Source of the DNA: Halorubrum distributum JCM 10118
GTDB taxonomy: Archaea; Halobacteriota; Halobacteria; Halobacteriales; Haloferacaceae
DNA length: 64,000 nt
Reading direction: 5' to 3'
Assembly: GCF_000337335.1 (NCBI RefSeq)
Contig: NZ_AOJN01000027.1
Span: forward strand, 1-64,000
Part shown: positions 35,681 to 44,740 of the stretch, in pieces
How the letters are laid out: each line of letters starts with the position of its first letter
Numbering within the stretch: the stretch's first letter is position 1
The notes under the pieces: generated by a model
Told to the model about the DNA's origin: nothing
The model's input: the letters and a program-made list of their open reading frames with translations, nothing else
The model's database searches: none
Made by a program: the position numbers and the translations under genes

Positions 35681-37078
35681 ATGCGAACGCTCGTCTTCGA
35701 CGGTCGGACCGGCGCGGCCGGCGACATGATCTGCGCCGCGCTGATCGCGGCCGGCGCCGACCCCGACGTCCTCGCGCCCGTGAGCGACGCCCTCCCGGTT
35801 CGGTACGAGATCGGCGAGACGGAAAAGAACGGGATCCGCGCGACGACCGTCGACGTGCTCGTCGACGACGGCGACGGAGCGGTCGAGGCTGACGCGGACC
35901 ACGGTCACGATCACGACCACGGCCACGAGCACGACCACAGCCACGGCCACGAGCATGACCACAGCCACGGCCCCGAGCACGAGCACACTCACGAGTCGGA
36001 CGCCTCCGGCGCCGCCGAACCGGCCGAGGGCGCCGGTGTCCACCGGAGCTACAGCGAGGTGGTCGACCTCGTCGAGTCGATGGGGCTCCCCGACGCGGTC
36101 GAGTCGACCGCGCTCGACGCCTTCGAACTACTCGGGCGCGCGGAGGCGTCGGTCCACGGCACCGACCTCGACGACACGCACTTCCACGAGGTGGGCGCGG
36201 ACGACGCGATCGCCGACGTGGTCGGCGCCGCGCTGCTCCTCGCGGACCTCGACCCGGAGCGCGTGGTCACGACCCCCGTCTCCGCCGGCGGGGGCACGGT
36301 CGAGATGAGCCACGGGACGTACCCGGTCCCGGCCCCGGCCACGACCGAGATCACGACCCGCGCCGGCTTCCGGATCGTCGGGGGGCCGATCGACCGCGAG
36401 CTGCTCACGCCCACGGGCGCCGCGATCCTCGGCGCGATCGCCGACGGCGTCGACGCGGTCCCGAACCTCGCCGTCGAGCGCGCGGGCTACGGCGCCGGCG
36501 ACGCCGACTTCGAGGCGCACCCGAACGTCCTCCGGGCGCTGGTCGGCGACGGGGGACACGACGCGCACGCGGACCGCGCTCACGCTGACGCCCCCGACGG
36601 ATCGCTCGCTCACGACGACATCGCCGTCCTCGAGACGAACCTCGACGACGCCGCGCCGGAGGTCCTCGGCGGGCTTCAGGAGACGCTCTCGCGGGCCGGC
36701 GCGCGGGACGTCACGATCGTTCCGACGACGATGAAGAAGTCGCGGCCCGGTCACCTCGTGAAGGTGATCTGTAAGCCCGCCGACGCCGAGGCGGTCGCGG
36801 AGCGGCTCGCCCGGGAGACGGGGACGCTCGGCGTGCGCCAGTCCGGCGCGAGCCACCGCTGGATCGCGGAGCGCGAGTTCGAGACGGCGACGCTCCGGGT
36901 CGACGGCGCCGACCACGAGGTGGCAGTGAAGGTCGCGTCGACGACCGACGAGGAGGTGTACGACGTCAGCGGGGAGTACGACGACGCGGCCGCGGTCGCC
37001 GAGGCGACCGGCCTCCCGATCCGGGAGGTGCTGCGGCGCGCCGAGGCCGACGTGCGGGAGCGGCTCGCGGAGGAGTAG
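35681..37078 (+). CDS. larC: LarC-like nickel insertion protein
   Basis: A 465-residue protein of the LarC family, which inserts nickel into the pincer nucleotide cofactor of lactate racemase. It opens MRTLVFDGRTGAAGDMICAALI, the LarC start. A His/Asp-rich stretch at about 68-105 (DHGHDHDHGHEHDHSHGHEH) is a metal store. Family motifs continue with THFHEVGADDAIADVVGAALLL, SAGGGTVEMSHGTYPVPAPAT and ELLTPTGAAIL. larA, larB and larE are not in this window. Translation probably starts leaderless; GGTATTTG lies about 28 bp upstream. Confidence 0.9.
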   Translation: MRTLVFDGRTGAAGDMICAALIAAGADPDVLAPVSDALPVRYEIGETEKNGIRATTVDVLVDDGDGAVEADADHGHDHDHGHEHDHSHGHEHDHSHGPEHEHTHESDASGAAEPAEGAGVHRSYSEVVDLVESMGLPDAVESTALDAFELLGRAEASVHGTDLDDTHFHEVGADDAIADVVGAALLLADLDPERVVTTPVSAGGGTVEMSHGTYPVPAPATTEITTRAGFRIVGGPIDRELLTPTGAAILGAIADGVDAVPNLAVERAGYGAGDADFEAHPNVLRALVGDGGHDAHADRAHADAPDGSLAHDDIAVLETNLDDAAPEVLGGLQETLSRAGARDVTIVPTTMKKSRPGHLVKVICKPADAEAVAERLARETGTLGVRQSGASHRWIAEREFETATLRVDGADHEVAVKVASTTDEEVYDVSGEYDDAAAVAEATGLPIREVLRRAEADVRERLAEE

Positions 37079-37105
37079 CCGGAGGCCGCCCTCGCGACCG
37101 GCCCG

Positions 37106-37453
37106 TCAGTCGGGCGGGTCGACCCGCTCGACGCGCTCGGGGTCGACGCCGAAGCCGTCCGCGAGTCGCTCGCGGACGCGGTCGACGACGAACTCGTCGG
37201 CCGCGTCGATCCCGGCGGCGTCGAACTCCGCCTCGGGCGCCGCGCCCTCGTCGACCGCGAGGGTGGCGACCGCCTCGACCGTGGTGTCGTTGAGGCCGGG
37301 GCGGAGGCCGGCGATTTCGAGCTCTTCGACGCTGAGGCCGTCGATTCGCTCGATCTGTGCTCTGGCGCCGGCGACGAGGTCGCCGGCGGCCGCCTGCGAG
37401 ACGCGGACGGTCACCGTGGCCTCGACCGACGGCGTGTGGATGGCTGCCGCCAT
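37106..37453 (-). CDS. Uncharacterised haloarchaeal protein, 115 aa
   Basis: A 115-residue acidic protein: VEATVTVRVSQAAAGDLVAGARAQIERIDGL, VEELEIAGLRPGLNDTTVEAVATLAVD, and a C-terminal helix VVDRVRERLADGFGVDPERVERVD. The alternating strand/helix pattern suggests a small alpha/beta ferredoxin-like fold. No catalytic or metal residues stand out. It is convergent with larC, ending 27 bp from it. I do not recognise the family. Confidence 0.55.
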   Translation of the reverse strand: MAAAIHTPSVEATVTVRVSQAAAGDLVAGARAQIERIDGLSVEELEIAGLRPGLNDTTVEAVATLAVDEGAAPEAEFDAAGIDAADEFVVDRVRERLADGFGVDPERVERVDPPD

Positions 37454-38020
37454 ACGCCCTCGCCGCGAGTCGAACGCGGCGCGGCCGGTCGGCGTCCCGG
37501 TCCGAACCCGGGAAGCGAGCGGTCCGCGGCCTCGAACGCGCCGCCGGCGATCCGCCGACTGGGGTCAGCAGCCGGGCCACCGGCGGCGGCGCTCGCGAGG
37601 GAGACGGCCGTCCGACTCGACGCGCGCGACGGACAGCGGCGGCTGGAGAGAACGGGAGATGGTCCGTCCCGCGGGGAACCCTCCCCAGCCGACGCGCGTC
37701 ACGCGGTCGGGCGGACGGACCGTGAGTTCGGAGCCGAATACCCGATCCACCCGAGGAACGCGACGCTCGCGGACCGGCCGAGCGTCGAGGTGGTGGAACG
37801 GGTCATGATCGGTCTCCGCGGCGCGGAACGCGCCGTTATCAACCTCGTATATCGGTTTCGTATTAAAATTATGTTAGTTATGTGACCTCATGCCACGGCG
37901 AGTTCGGTCCGGAAGTCCCCGAGAATCCGCCGGAGCGGCCGCGGGCCAGCCGTTCCGTCGACGCCGAGACGACAGGCCTATGCCGAACGCCCGACCAGTT
38001 GCGCGTAAGCAGCCACCGTC
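37454..38020 (+). other. Gene-poor spacer before aspS
   Basis: About 570 bp with no convincing gene. 37840-37885 is AT-rich (GTATATCGG, GTATTAAAATTATGTTAG) and has promoter-like words on both strands. No RNase P, SRP or tRNA signature was found on either strand. Short frames here lack acidic haloarchaeal composition. Confidence 0.5.
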
Positions 38021-39325
38021 ATGATCGAGCGAATTCACACGTCGGACGTCGAACCGGACGCGGACGAGGTCGCCATCGCCGGCCACGTCCACGAGATCCG
38101 CGACCTGGGAGGCCTCGTCTTCCTCATCGTGCGCGACCGCGAGGGACTTATCCAGATCGTCTTCAAGGAGGAGCGCGAGCCGGAGCTGTTCGAGGCCGTC
38201 CAGGACGTCGGCGCCGAGGACGTGGTCCGCGTGGTCGGCGAGCCGCTGGAGAGCGACCAGGCGCCCGGCGGCGTCGAGATCGCGCCCACCGAGTACGAAG
38301 TCATCGACGAGGCCGACTCCCCGCTCCCGCTGGAGATCTCGAAGGACATCGAGGTCGACCTCTCGACCCGGCTCGACAACCGCGCGCTCGACCTCCGGAA
38401 GCCGGAGACGCTCGCGGTGTTCACCCTCCGTTCGGAGCTGATCACCGCGATGGAGGAGTGGTTCGAATCGGAGGGGTACGTCGACATCAAGACGCCCCTG
38501 ATCTCGAAGGGCGGCGCCGAGGGCGGCGCGGAGCTGTTCCCGATCCTCTACTACAACCAGGACGCGTTCCTCTCGCAGAGCCCCCAGCTGTACAAGCAGA
38601 TGCTGATGGCCTCCGGCTACGAGGCGGTCTACGAGACGGGCACCGCGTTCCGCGCCGAGGACTTCGCGACCTCCCGCCACGTCTCCGAGATCGCGATGTT
38701 CGACGTGGAGCTGGCGTACATCGACGACCACGACGACGTGATGGACGTCCAAGAGGAGTCGCTGCGCTACGCGCTCCGCGAGGTCGCCGAGAACGCCGAG
38801 CGCGAGCTCGACCTGCTCGACGTCGACCTCGACGTGCCCGAAGAGGACTTCCCGCGGATCACCTTCGACGAGGCGCTCGACATCCTCGAAACCGAGTACG
38901 GGCACTTCCCGGACGACCCGACCGACCTCGACACGAAGGGCGAGAAGCTGCTCGGCGAGCACTTCGAGGAGCAGGGCCACCCCGCCTTCTTCGTCGTCGG
39001 CTACCCCGACGAGAAGTTCTACTACATGCAAGACGTTCCGGACGACGAGATCGCCTCCCGGAAGTTCGACCTCATCTACAAGGGCCAGGAGCTCTCCTCG
39101 GGCGGCCAGCGCGAACACGACGTCGAGCGCATGGTCGAGGTCATGGAGGCGGAGGGCGTCGAGACCGCGAACTTCGAGTTCTACATCGAGGCGCTGAGCT
39201 ACGGCACGCCCCCGCACGGCGGCTACGGGCTCGGCATCGACCGCCTCGTCCAGAAGGTCGCCGACCTCGACAACATCAAGGAGGCGATCATGTTCCCGCG
39301 CGACCCGAACCGGCTGGAGCCGTAA
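38021..39325 (+). CDS. aspS: Aspartyl-tRNA synthetase
   Basis: A 434-residue class II synthetase. The N-terminal OB fold (1-105) binds the anticodon ([23 protein letters not shown]). Motif 2 is [22 protein letters not shown], and motif 3 is [13 protein letters not shown]. The length and lack of the bacterial GAD insertion are typical of the archaeal/eukaryal type. Whether it is discriminating or also makes Asp-tRNA(Asn) cannot be fixed by eye. The ATG follows a GTAAGCAGCC leader; no clear TATA box is at leaderless distance. Confidence 0.95.
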   Translation: MIERIHTSDVEPDADEVAIAGHVHEIRDLGGLVFLIVRDREGLIQIVFKEEREPELFEAVQDVGAEDVVRVVGEPLESDQAPGGVEIAPTEYEVIDEADSPLPLEISKDIEVDLSTRLDNRALDLRKPETLAVFTLRSELITAMEEWFESEGYVDIKTPLISKGGAEGGAELFPILYYNQDAFLSQSPQLYKQMLMASGYEAVYETGTAFRAEDFATSRHVSEIAMFDVELAYIDDHDDVMDVQEESLRYALREVAENAERELDLLDVDLDVPEEDFPRITFDEALDILETEYGHFPDDPTDLDTKGEKLLGEHFEEQGHPAFFVVGYPDEKFYYMQDVPDDEIASRKFDLIYKGQELSSGGQREHDVERMVEVMEAEGVETANFEFYIEALSYGTPPHGGYGLGIDRLVQKVADLDNIKEAIMFPRDPNRLEP

Positions 39326-39569
39326 CGGGACCGAACCGATCCGGACCGCCGAGGCTCGTTCCGTTCGCTCTCCGATACGCGGCCGCGCAATCGGGGCCCT
39401 ATTTTTCGGGTGAGCGAGATCCGACCCGCCCCGCGAGCGGGAGCTCACGTCGACGCGAGAGTGGGATGCCACCCCGCCGCGCGGGCGACGATGAGAACCG
39501 CTCGCCGTTCGCCGTCTTTTATAAGCAACTCATCGATCTAACGAGATTCGGGTTTCAAAGGCTCTCGAG

Positions 39570-39612
39570 GCCGTTAAACCGAATTAAATTGGGCGTAATT
39601 CGGCTGAACGGC
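39570..39612 (+). other. Strong hairpin upstream of a secreted-protein promoter
   Basis: GCCGTT-AAA-CCGAATTA, loop, TAATTCGG-CTG-AACGGC: two perfect stems of 8 and 6 bp separated by a 3x3 internal loop. A CTTTTATAAGC box at about 39517-39527 could start a short RNA ending here, and ATTAAAGGG at about 39618 is the likely promoter of the next gene. It may be a small RNA end, an operator, or a terminator. The remainder of 39326-39569 shows nothing else. Confidence 0.4.
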
Positions 39613-39653
39613 TTGCGTCATTAAAGGGCGTTGGGTCCCGAGGGGGAGTTGCT

Positions 39654-39956
39654 ATGAACGCACTCCGAACGACCCTGCTCGTGGCGCTGGCCACGGTGGT
39701 ACTGATCGGGACCGGCGCGGCCGCCGGTGCCGTCGCGGCGACGCCCGGGCCGGACAACGCCTCGGGCGATGCGGGCCCGCCGAGCGACCTCCCCGACCAG
39801 GTGCCGGACTTCGTCGGCGGGATCCTCGATAGCGTGAACGAGTTCCTCGACGGCGGCGTCGACGACCTCGGCGAGACCGTGAGCGAGGTCGCCGGGAACG
39901 GCGCCGGCGAGGGCGACGCGGACGACGGAACCGACGCCGACGAGGAGGGGGCCTAA
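39654..39956 (+). CDS. Small exported acidic protein
   Basis: A 100-residue protein. A Sec-type signal (NALRTTLLVALATVVLIGTGAAAGAVAA) ends near residue 29, with AAA/VAA cleavage sites. The mature part is short and acidic: LPDQVPDFVGGILDSVNEFLDGGVDDLGETVSEVAG, an amphipathic helix-like region. It stops 1 bp before the GTG of the DUF4382 lipoprotein gene, so the two form an operon with promoter ATTAAAGGG about 30 bp upstream. No family was recognised; an envelope role is likely. Confidence 0.65.
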   Translation: MNALRTTLLVALATVVLIGTGAAAGAVAATPGPDNASGDAGPPSDLPDQVPDFVGGILDSVNEFLDGGVDDLGETVSEVAGNGAGEGDADDGTDADEEGA

Positions 39957-39957
39957 C

Positions 39958-40704
39958 GTGACGGACCGCACCTCCGACCGCATCGCGCTCGACCGGCGGA
40001 CCTACCTTCAGGCGACCGGCGCCGCCGCGCTCGGCGCGGCCGGCCTCGCCGGCTGCGTCGGCCGCGCGACGGGGACGCTCGCGACGCAGGTGACCGACCA
40101 GCCCGCCGACATCGGCGACTTCGAGTCGCTCGTCGTCACTGTCGAGGGGTTCTGGCTCGGGCCGGAGGGCGCCGAGCCGGACGACGATGAGGACACGGCT
40201 GGCAACGAGACCGACACGGACGGCGGGGGCGACGACGCCGACAGCGACGACGGGTCCGCCGACAGCGGGAACGAAACGGACGCGGGCGACGAGACCGACG
40301 GCGAGGAGGACGCCGGCCGCGAGTACTTCGAGTTCGACGAGCCTCAGGAGGCCGACCTCGTGGAACTCCAGAACGGCGAGACGAAGCTGATCGACGAGCG
40401 GGAGCTCCAGACCGGGGAGTACCCGTACCTCCAGCTCGACGTGTCGTCGGCCGACGGGACGCTCACCGACGGGAGCGACGCGACCGTCGACCTCCCGGGC
40501 AACGCGCCCCTGAAGTTCAACGAGGCGTTCGAGATCCGCGAGAACACGCGGACGACGTTCACCGCGGACTTCGCGCCGGTGCTGCGCGGGAACGGCCGCT
40601 ACCTCCTCCGACCGGTGCCGAGCGGTATCGAGGTGGAGTACGAGGAGTCGACGGACTCGGAAGGCGACGAATCGAGCGGCGACAACGAGACCGACGGCTC
40701 GTAG
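39958..40704 (+). CDS. DUF4382 domain lipoprotein
   Basis: A 248-residue Tat lipoprotein: RRTYLQATGAAALGAAGLAGC (lipobox about residue 25). The DUF4382 domain starts GTLATQVTDQPADIGDFESLVVTVEGFWL, is interrupted by a long Asp/Gly/Thr/Glu-rich insert (about 75-120) and resumes with VDLVELQNGETKLI-like ELQTGEYPYLQLDVSSADGTL. Such proteins are predicted cell-surface proteins; ligands are unknown. It starts with GTG one base after the previous stop. The acidic insert is longer than I expect for the family. Confidence 0.8.
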   Translation: MTDRTSDRIALDRRTYLQATGAAALGAAGLAGCVGRATGTLATQVTDQPADIGDFESLVVTVEGFWLGPEGAEPDDDEDTAGNETDTDGGGDDADSDDGSADSGNETDAGDETDGEEDAGREYFEFDEPQEADLVELQNGETKLIDERELQTGEYPYLQLDVSSADGTLTDGSDATVDLPGNAPLKFNEAFEIRENTRTTFTADFAPVLRGNGRYLLRPVPSGIEVEYEESTDSEGDESSGDNETDGS

Positions 40705-40990
40705 CGACGCCGCAGTCCCCCGGTCCCCCGTTGGAGTCGCGGTCGCGTCCGGCCGCTCGCGCGGAGCGGGCGCGGACCGCACCGCGGCTTCGGGGTCAGG
40801 GCTGGGTCGGTTCCCGGGATTCGGGGACCGGGGGAATGCGCGCGCCGTTGCGGTCGGTTCCCGAGTCGAGGCACCCGTTTGCCGTCAGAGGCACACGACC
40901 CGCACGATCGCCCGCGCGACGACGACGCACGGGCGGTCTTCGCTTTCTCCGATCCGTTCGCCGCTTCGACGCTGTTCATTTCGCGCCGAG

Positions 40991-41683
40991 TCAGGCCGCC
41001 GTCGCGTCCGGCCGCACGAACGTCCGGTACAGCGGTCCGGCGAGCACCAGCGCGCCGACCGCGGCCATCCCGAGGATCACGGTCGGGTCGACGAGCGACC
41101 CGCCGCTCGCCGCGAGGCGGTCGAGCGAGACGCCGACCGCGACCCCGGTGAGGACCCAGGGCAGCTCGCCCAACGCCGTGCCGATCAGGAACGGTCGGAC
41201 CCCGACGCCGGCGGCCGCGGCCCCGGCCGTCACCGCGTCGGAGGGGAGCGGCAGCAGGCGGGTGCCGGCCACGGCGCGCATGCTGCCGGACTCCGCCGCG
41301 AAGCGCTCGCCGGCACGACAGAACCGGGCGGCGACGCCCGAGCCTTCGGTCGTCTCGGAACCGTCGCGAATTCGGAGCCGCCCCGCCCGAGCGAGCGCGT
41401 ACGGCGGGAGCGCGGTGCCGACGACGAGCGCGAGCGCGAACGGCGTCCCGACCCAGCCGTACCCGAAGCCGACGGCGACGGCGAGGAGGGTCGTCGGCCA
41501 CGCGAGGAGGGGCCGCACGGCCGCGAGCGCGACGACGGCGACCCCGAAGCTGAGCGGCTCCGTCGCGAGCCATCGCAGCCGCGAGAGCGCGGCCTCAGGG
41601 GAGACCGCGAGCGCGAGCGCCCCCAGCGCTGCGACGGCGGCGCCCGCGACCGCGTACCGCCCGAGCGTCGACCGGCGATTCAC
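40991..41683 (-). CDS. VTT/TVP38 (DedA-like) membrane protein
   Basis: A 230-residue membrane protein with about six hydrophobic segments. VRPLLAWPTTLLAVAVGFGYGWVGTPFALALVVGTALPPYALAR is the conserved re-entrant core of the SNARE-associated/VTT family, and GTRLLPLPSDAVTAGAAAAGV is the second half. Related proteins flip lipids or lipid carriers. It is transcribed toward the DUF4382 gene and is 76 bp from the nadK stop. Function in haloarchaea is undetermined. Confidence 0.8.
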   Translation of the reverse strand: MNRRSTLGRYAVAGAAVAALGALALAVSPEAALSRLRWLATEPLSFGVAVVALAAVRPLLAWPTTLLAVAVGFGYGWVGTPFALALVVGTALPPYALARAGRLRIRDGSETTEGSGVAARFCRAGERFAAESGSMRAVAGTRLLPLPSDAVTAGAAAAGVGVRPFLIGTALGELPWVLTGVAVGVSLDRLAASGGSLVDPTVILGMAAVGALVLAGPLYRTFVRPDATAA

Positions 41684-41759
41684 GCTCTTCGGTCCGCGGG
41701 CGCCCGGTAAACGCTTTGTGGGCGCGTTCGATCGGGAGCCGAAGGCGTGCGCGTCCGGC

Positions 41760-42587
41760 TCACGACAGCTTTCCGAGCGCCTCGAAGAAGTCCGAGGGCG
41801 GGCCCGCGATCCGTATCGGCGGCGCGGCGCGCTCGACGGTCACCTCGACCGGCCCGTCGAGGGCCTCGGTGTCGCGGCCGTCGCTGACGACCGTCGCGCC
41901 CGCCTCGTCCGCGACCGAGACGGTGACGGTCGCGTCGGCGTCCACCACGAGCGGGGGCATCCCCTCGTCCGCGACCATCTCGTTGACGACCAGCCCCCCG
42001 ACCTCCGGGTGGACCAGCGGGCCGCGCTCGGAGAGGTTGTACGCGGTCGACCCGGTCGGCGTGGCCACGAGGACCCCGTCGGCGTGGCCGCCGGCGTACC
42101 GGGACCCGTCGACGCGCACCTCGTAGTCGATCCCGCCGCCCGGCCCGCGCCGGTCGCCCTGAACGACCACCTCGTTCGCGGCCGGCGTCGACGTCCAGTC
42201 GCCGGCGCTCGCGGTGAGCCGCGGCGCCTCGCGGACGTCCAGCCCCCCGTCGCGGAACGCACGGATCTCGGCGCGGAGCGCGGTCGCGGCGTCCGCCGGC
42301 GGGACGGCGTTGAGGAACCCGACCTCGCCGAGGTTCACCCCGACGATCGGGGTGTCGCCCGCGTTGCGCGCGACGAAAAGGAAGGTTCCGTCACCGCCGA
42401 CCGCGACGACGAGGTCGCAGTCGCCGAACGCGTCGACCGGTCGGGCGTCGTCGCCGGCGTCGAGCGCTGCGGCGGTCTCCTCGTCGAGCCAGACGCTCTC
42501 GCCCGCGTCGACGACGACGTCCCGAAGGGTCGCCGCGAGCGACGCCGCCCGCTCGCTTCCCTTTCGCGCCACGATGCCCACTTCCAT
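41760..42587 (-). CDS. nadK: NAD kinase
   Basis: A 275-residue NAD(+)/NADH kinase producing NADP from NAD and ATP. The GGDGTFL motif (Gly64 to Leu70) carries the catalytic Asp66. NE in PAANEVVVQGDR contacts the substrate, and GGHADGVLVATPTGSTAYNLSERGP is the second signature. The ATG at 42587 (MEVGIVARKG) is used rather than one at 42719, because the longer form reads antisense through the promoter of the divergent KaiC-like gene. Divergent pairing with that gene may be conserved. Confidence 0.93.
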   Translation of the reverse strand: MEVGIVARKGSERAASLAATLRDVVVDAGESVWLDEETAAALDAGDDARPVDAFGDCDLVVAVGGDGTFLFVARNAGDTPIVGVNLGEVGFLNAVPPADAATALRAEIRAFRDGGLDVREAPRLTASAGDWTSTPAANEVVVQGDRRGPGGGIDYEVRVDGSRYAGGHADGVLVATPTGSTAYNLSERGPLVHPEVGGLVVNEMVADEGMPPLVVDADATVTVSVADEAGATVVSDGRDTEALDGPVEVTVERAAPPIRIAGPPSDFFEALGKLS

Positions 42588-42733
42588 GCGGAATCCATCC
42601 CGAGCCCCGGATAAAAGCGTGCGGACATCGGCCGCCCGGCCGGGTTCTCGGTATCTGAAACCTCGCCGGAAAGTTTCAAGCCGCTCGGCCGCGTTGCTGG
42701 GTCCATGTCGACCCCCCACGGGCGGCGGAAACG

Positions 42734-44170
42734 ATGAGCGAGGAGGACGACTGGTTCGAACGCGCGCTCCGCGAGACCGACGAGGAGTCCGACGACCCGC
42801 CGGTGGACGGTGCGGAGAGCGGTTCCGACGGTACGGAAGCCGGTGCGGACGACCCGGAAGACGCGGAAGCCGGTGCGGACGACGCGGACGATCCGGAAGC
42901 CGGTGCGGACGACCGTGCGGGGGAGACGGAGGCCGCGAGCGACGACGCCGAGTTCGCCGATCCGTTCGGCGGTGCCGCCGACGAGACGGGCGCCGAGGCG
43001 GGCGACGGGAACCCCTTCGCCGGCGACGTCGGGGAGGGCGGCGAGTCCGGGGGCGGCGAGTCCGAGGGCGGCGAGTCCGGCACCGACGACGCGGCGAGCG
43101 GCGGTGTTCCGGCGGACGCGTTCGGCGACGTTGACGCCGGCTCCGGATTCGACTCCTTCGGCGAAGACGACCCCTTCGGCGGCGGTGGCGGGGAGGAGGC
43201 CGACGCCGGAACGGACGCCGACGGCGGTGGCGGCGCGACGGACCCGTTCGGCGCTGACGACCCCTTCGGCGGCAGTCGGGGCGGTGGGGGGTCAGACGGC
43301 CAGTCGAGCGGCGGGGGCGGCGGAGCGGCAGGCGGTGGCGACGACCCGTTCGGCGGCTACCGCGGAAGCACGGGCGGAGGCGACGACGACTTCGGGTTCG
43401 GTGAGTTCGGCGACGATGCCGACGCCGGAGGGACGACCGACTTCGACGTCGACCCCGACGAGTTCGAGTCCGGAATCGAGCGGACCGACATCGGGATCGA
43501 GGGGCTCGACGACATGATCCTCGGCGGCGTCCCCAGCCGGTCGCTGCTCTCGGTCATCGGCGGGGCCGGCACCGGGAAGACGACGTTCGCGCTCCAGTTT
43601 CTCAACGACGCGCTCGAATCGGGCGAGAAGGGGATCTACATCACGCTCGAACAGACCCGCGAGTCGATCCTCGACACGGCGACAGAGAAGGGGTGGTCGT
43701 TCCGCGAGCACGCGGCGGAGGACCGCCTCGCGGTCGTCGCCATCGACCCCATCGAGATGGCCAACTCGCTGTCGTCGATCCGCAACGACCTCGTCCGGCT
43801 CATCGCCGAGTTCGACGCGGACCGGCTGGTGCTCGACTCCGTCTCCCTCTTGGAGATGATGTACGACCACCCCGCGAAGCGGCGCTCGGAGGTGTTCGGG
43901 TTCACGCGCTCGCTGAAGGAGTCGGGCGTCACGACGCTGCTCACCTCCGAGGCGAGCGAAGAAACGCCGTACGCCTCCCGACACGGCATCGTCGAGTACC
44001 TCACCGACGCGGTGTTCGTCCTCCAGTACGTCCGCGGGTCGGACTTCCGCGAGACCCGCCTCGCCGTCGAGATCCAGAAGATCCGCGACGCGAACCACTC
44101 CCGCGAGACGAAGCCGTACGACATCACCGACACCGGGATCTCGGTGTACGATCAGGCGAACATCTTCTGA
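42734..44170 (+). CDS. KaiC/RecA-like ATPase with long acidic DPFGG-repeat tail
   Basis: A 478-residue protein in two parts. Residues 1-235 are low-complexity Asp/Glu/Gly with the motif DPFGG or close variants about six times (ADPFGG, GNPFAG, DDPFGG, TDPFGA, DDPFGG, DDPFGG). From about 245 there is a single KaiC domain: GIEGLDDMILGGVPSRSLLSVIGGAGTGKTTF (Walker A about 277), YITLEQTRES, DRLVLDSVSLLEMMYD (Walker B) and a C-terminal DTGISVYDQ. It is probably a regulatory ATPase; the tail may bind a partner by repeated short motifs. It ends about 50 bp before repeat copy D. Confidence 0.85.
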   Translation: MSEEDDWFERALRETDEESDDPPVDGAESGSDGTEAGADDPEDAEAGADDADDPEAGADDRAGETEAASDDAEFADPFGGAADETGAEAGDGNPFAGDVGEGGESGGGESEGGESGTDDAASGGVPADAFGDVDAGSGFDSFGEDDPFGGGGGEEADAGTDADGGGGATDPFGADDPFGGSRGGGGSDGQSSGGGGGAAGGGDDPFGGYRGSTGGGDDDFGFGEFGDDADAGGTTDFDVDPDEFESGIERTDIGIEGLDDMILGGVPSRSLLSVIGGAGTGKTTFALQFLNDALESGEKGIYITLEQTRESILDTATEKGWSFREHAAEDRLAVVAIDPIEMANSLSSIRNDLVRLIAEFDADRLVLDSVSLLEMMYDHPAKRRSEVFGFTRSLKESGVTTLLTSEASEETPYASRHGIVEYLTDAVFVLQYVRGSDFRETRLAVEIQKIRDANHSRETKPYDITDTGISVYDQANIF

Positions 44171-44220
44171 GCGGGCAGGGCGACGTGGTATTTAAATCGG
44201 CACATTGCGCAGCCGCGGTT

Positions 44221-44560
44221 GCTTATAAACGAACGCTGTGCGGTGGCGCGTGCCGGTGAGCGGCCGAAAGGCCGCGAACCGCACGCGCGAGGGACGCGGC
44301 GAACGCGAGCGGCGAAGCCGCGAAGCGTGAGCCGCGAGGCTGGGGAGGCGTGAGGTGCGGGGCGGTGCTGTGCGGGGAGGGACTCAAAGGGGCAGTCGCG
44401 AGGGCGAAGGCGCGCAACGCAAGGACCGCAGGAGTGAGCGAAGCGAACGACGAGGACCGCAGCGAGCGCACCGAGCCCTCGCGACTGGGGCTTTGGCGGT
44501 GTTCGTCGTCGATCCGCAGTCGGTTATTTATAAATAAGCGGCTGAGACTTCGGAGGTGTT
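44221..44560 (+). repeat. Structured intergenic repeat, copy D
   Basis: Begins CTTATAAACG and has GTGCGGTGGCGCGTGC, hairpin GCGGCC-GAAA-GGCCGC, GCACGCGCGAGGGACGCGG, hairpin GCGGC-GAA-GCCGC, CCGCGAGGCTGGGGAGG, GGGACTCAAAGGGGCAG and CTGGGGCTTTGGCGG. A 12-bp perfect stem pairs 44394-44405 with 44475-44486, and CAAAG (44385-44389) pairs with CTTTG. The 3' flank TTATTTATAAATAAGCGG and GGCTGAGACTTCGGAGG matches copy C. Confidence 0.82.
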
Positions 44561-44589
44561 CGCCGTGTCTGAGGGTATTCCGGCAGACC

Positions 44590-44700
44590 TACGACTCGCG
44601 ACTCGCTCGTCGCAGAAATGCACCGTCCGGGAATTGAACCGGAATCAGACGTGCTCGCTCGTTTCACTCGCTGCGCGCGACTGATAGGGTTCAATTCCGC
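44590..44700. repeat. Duplicated and inverted 3' end of tRNA-Gly
   Basis: ATGCACCGTCCGGGAATTGA at about 44617-44636 repeats exactly the 3' end of the adjacent tRNA-Gly gene, together with about 20 bp of similar flank (CTCGCGAC...GCAG). A facing GGGTTCAATTCC at about 44687-44698 forms an inverted repeat with GGAATTGAACC. This is the form of an integration scar or recombined tRNA end. Confidence 0.6.
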
Positions 44701-44740
44701 TGCCGATTCCTGCGGCTCGCGACGTTGCTCGCCGCAGGAA

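Noticed and set aside
37454-38020. Possible RNase P RNA suggested by GGAAGTCCCC near 37910
   Set aside because: The other conserved RNase P regions and a matching long-range stem could not be found on either strand.
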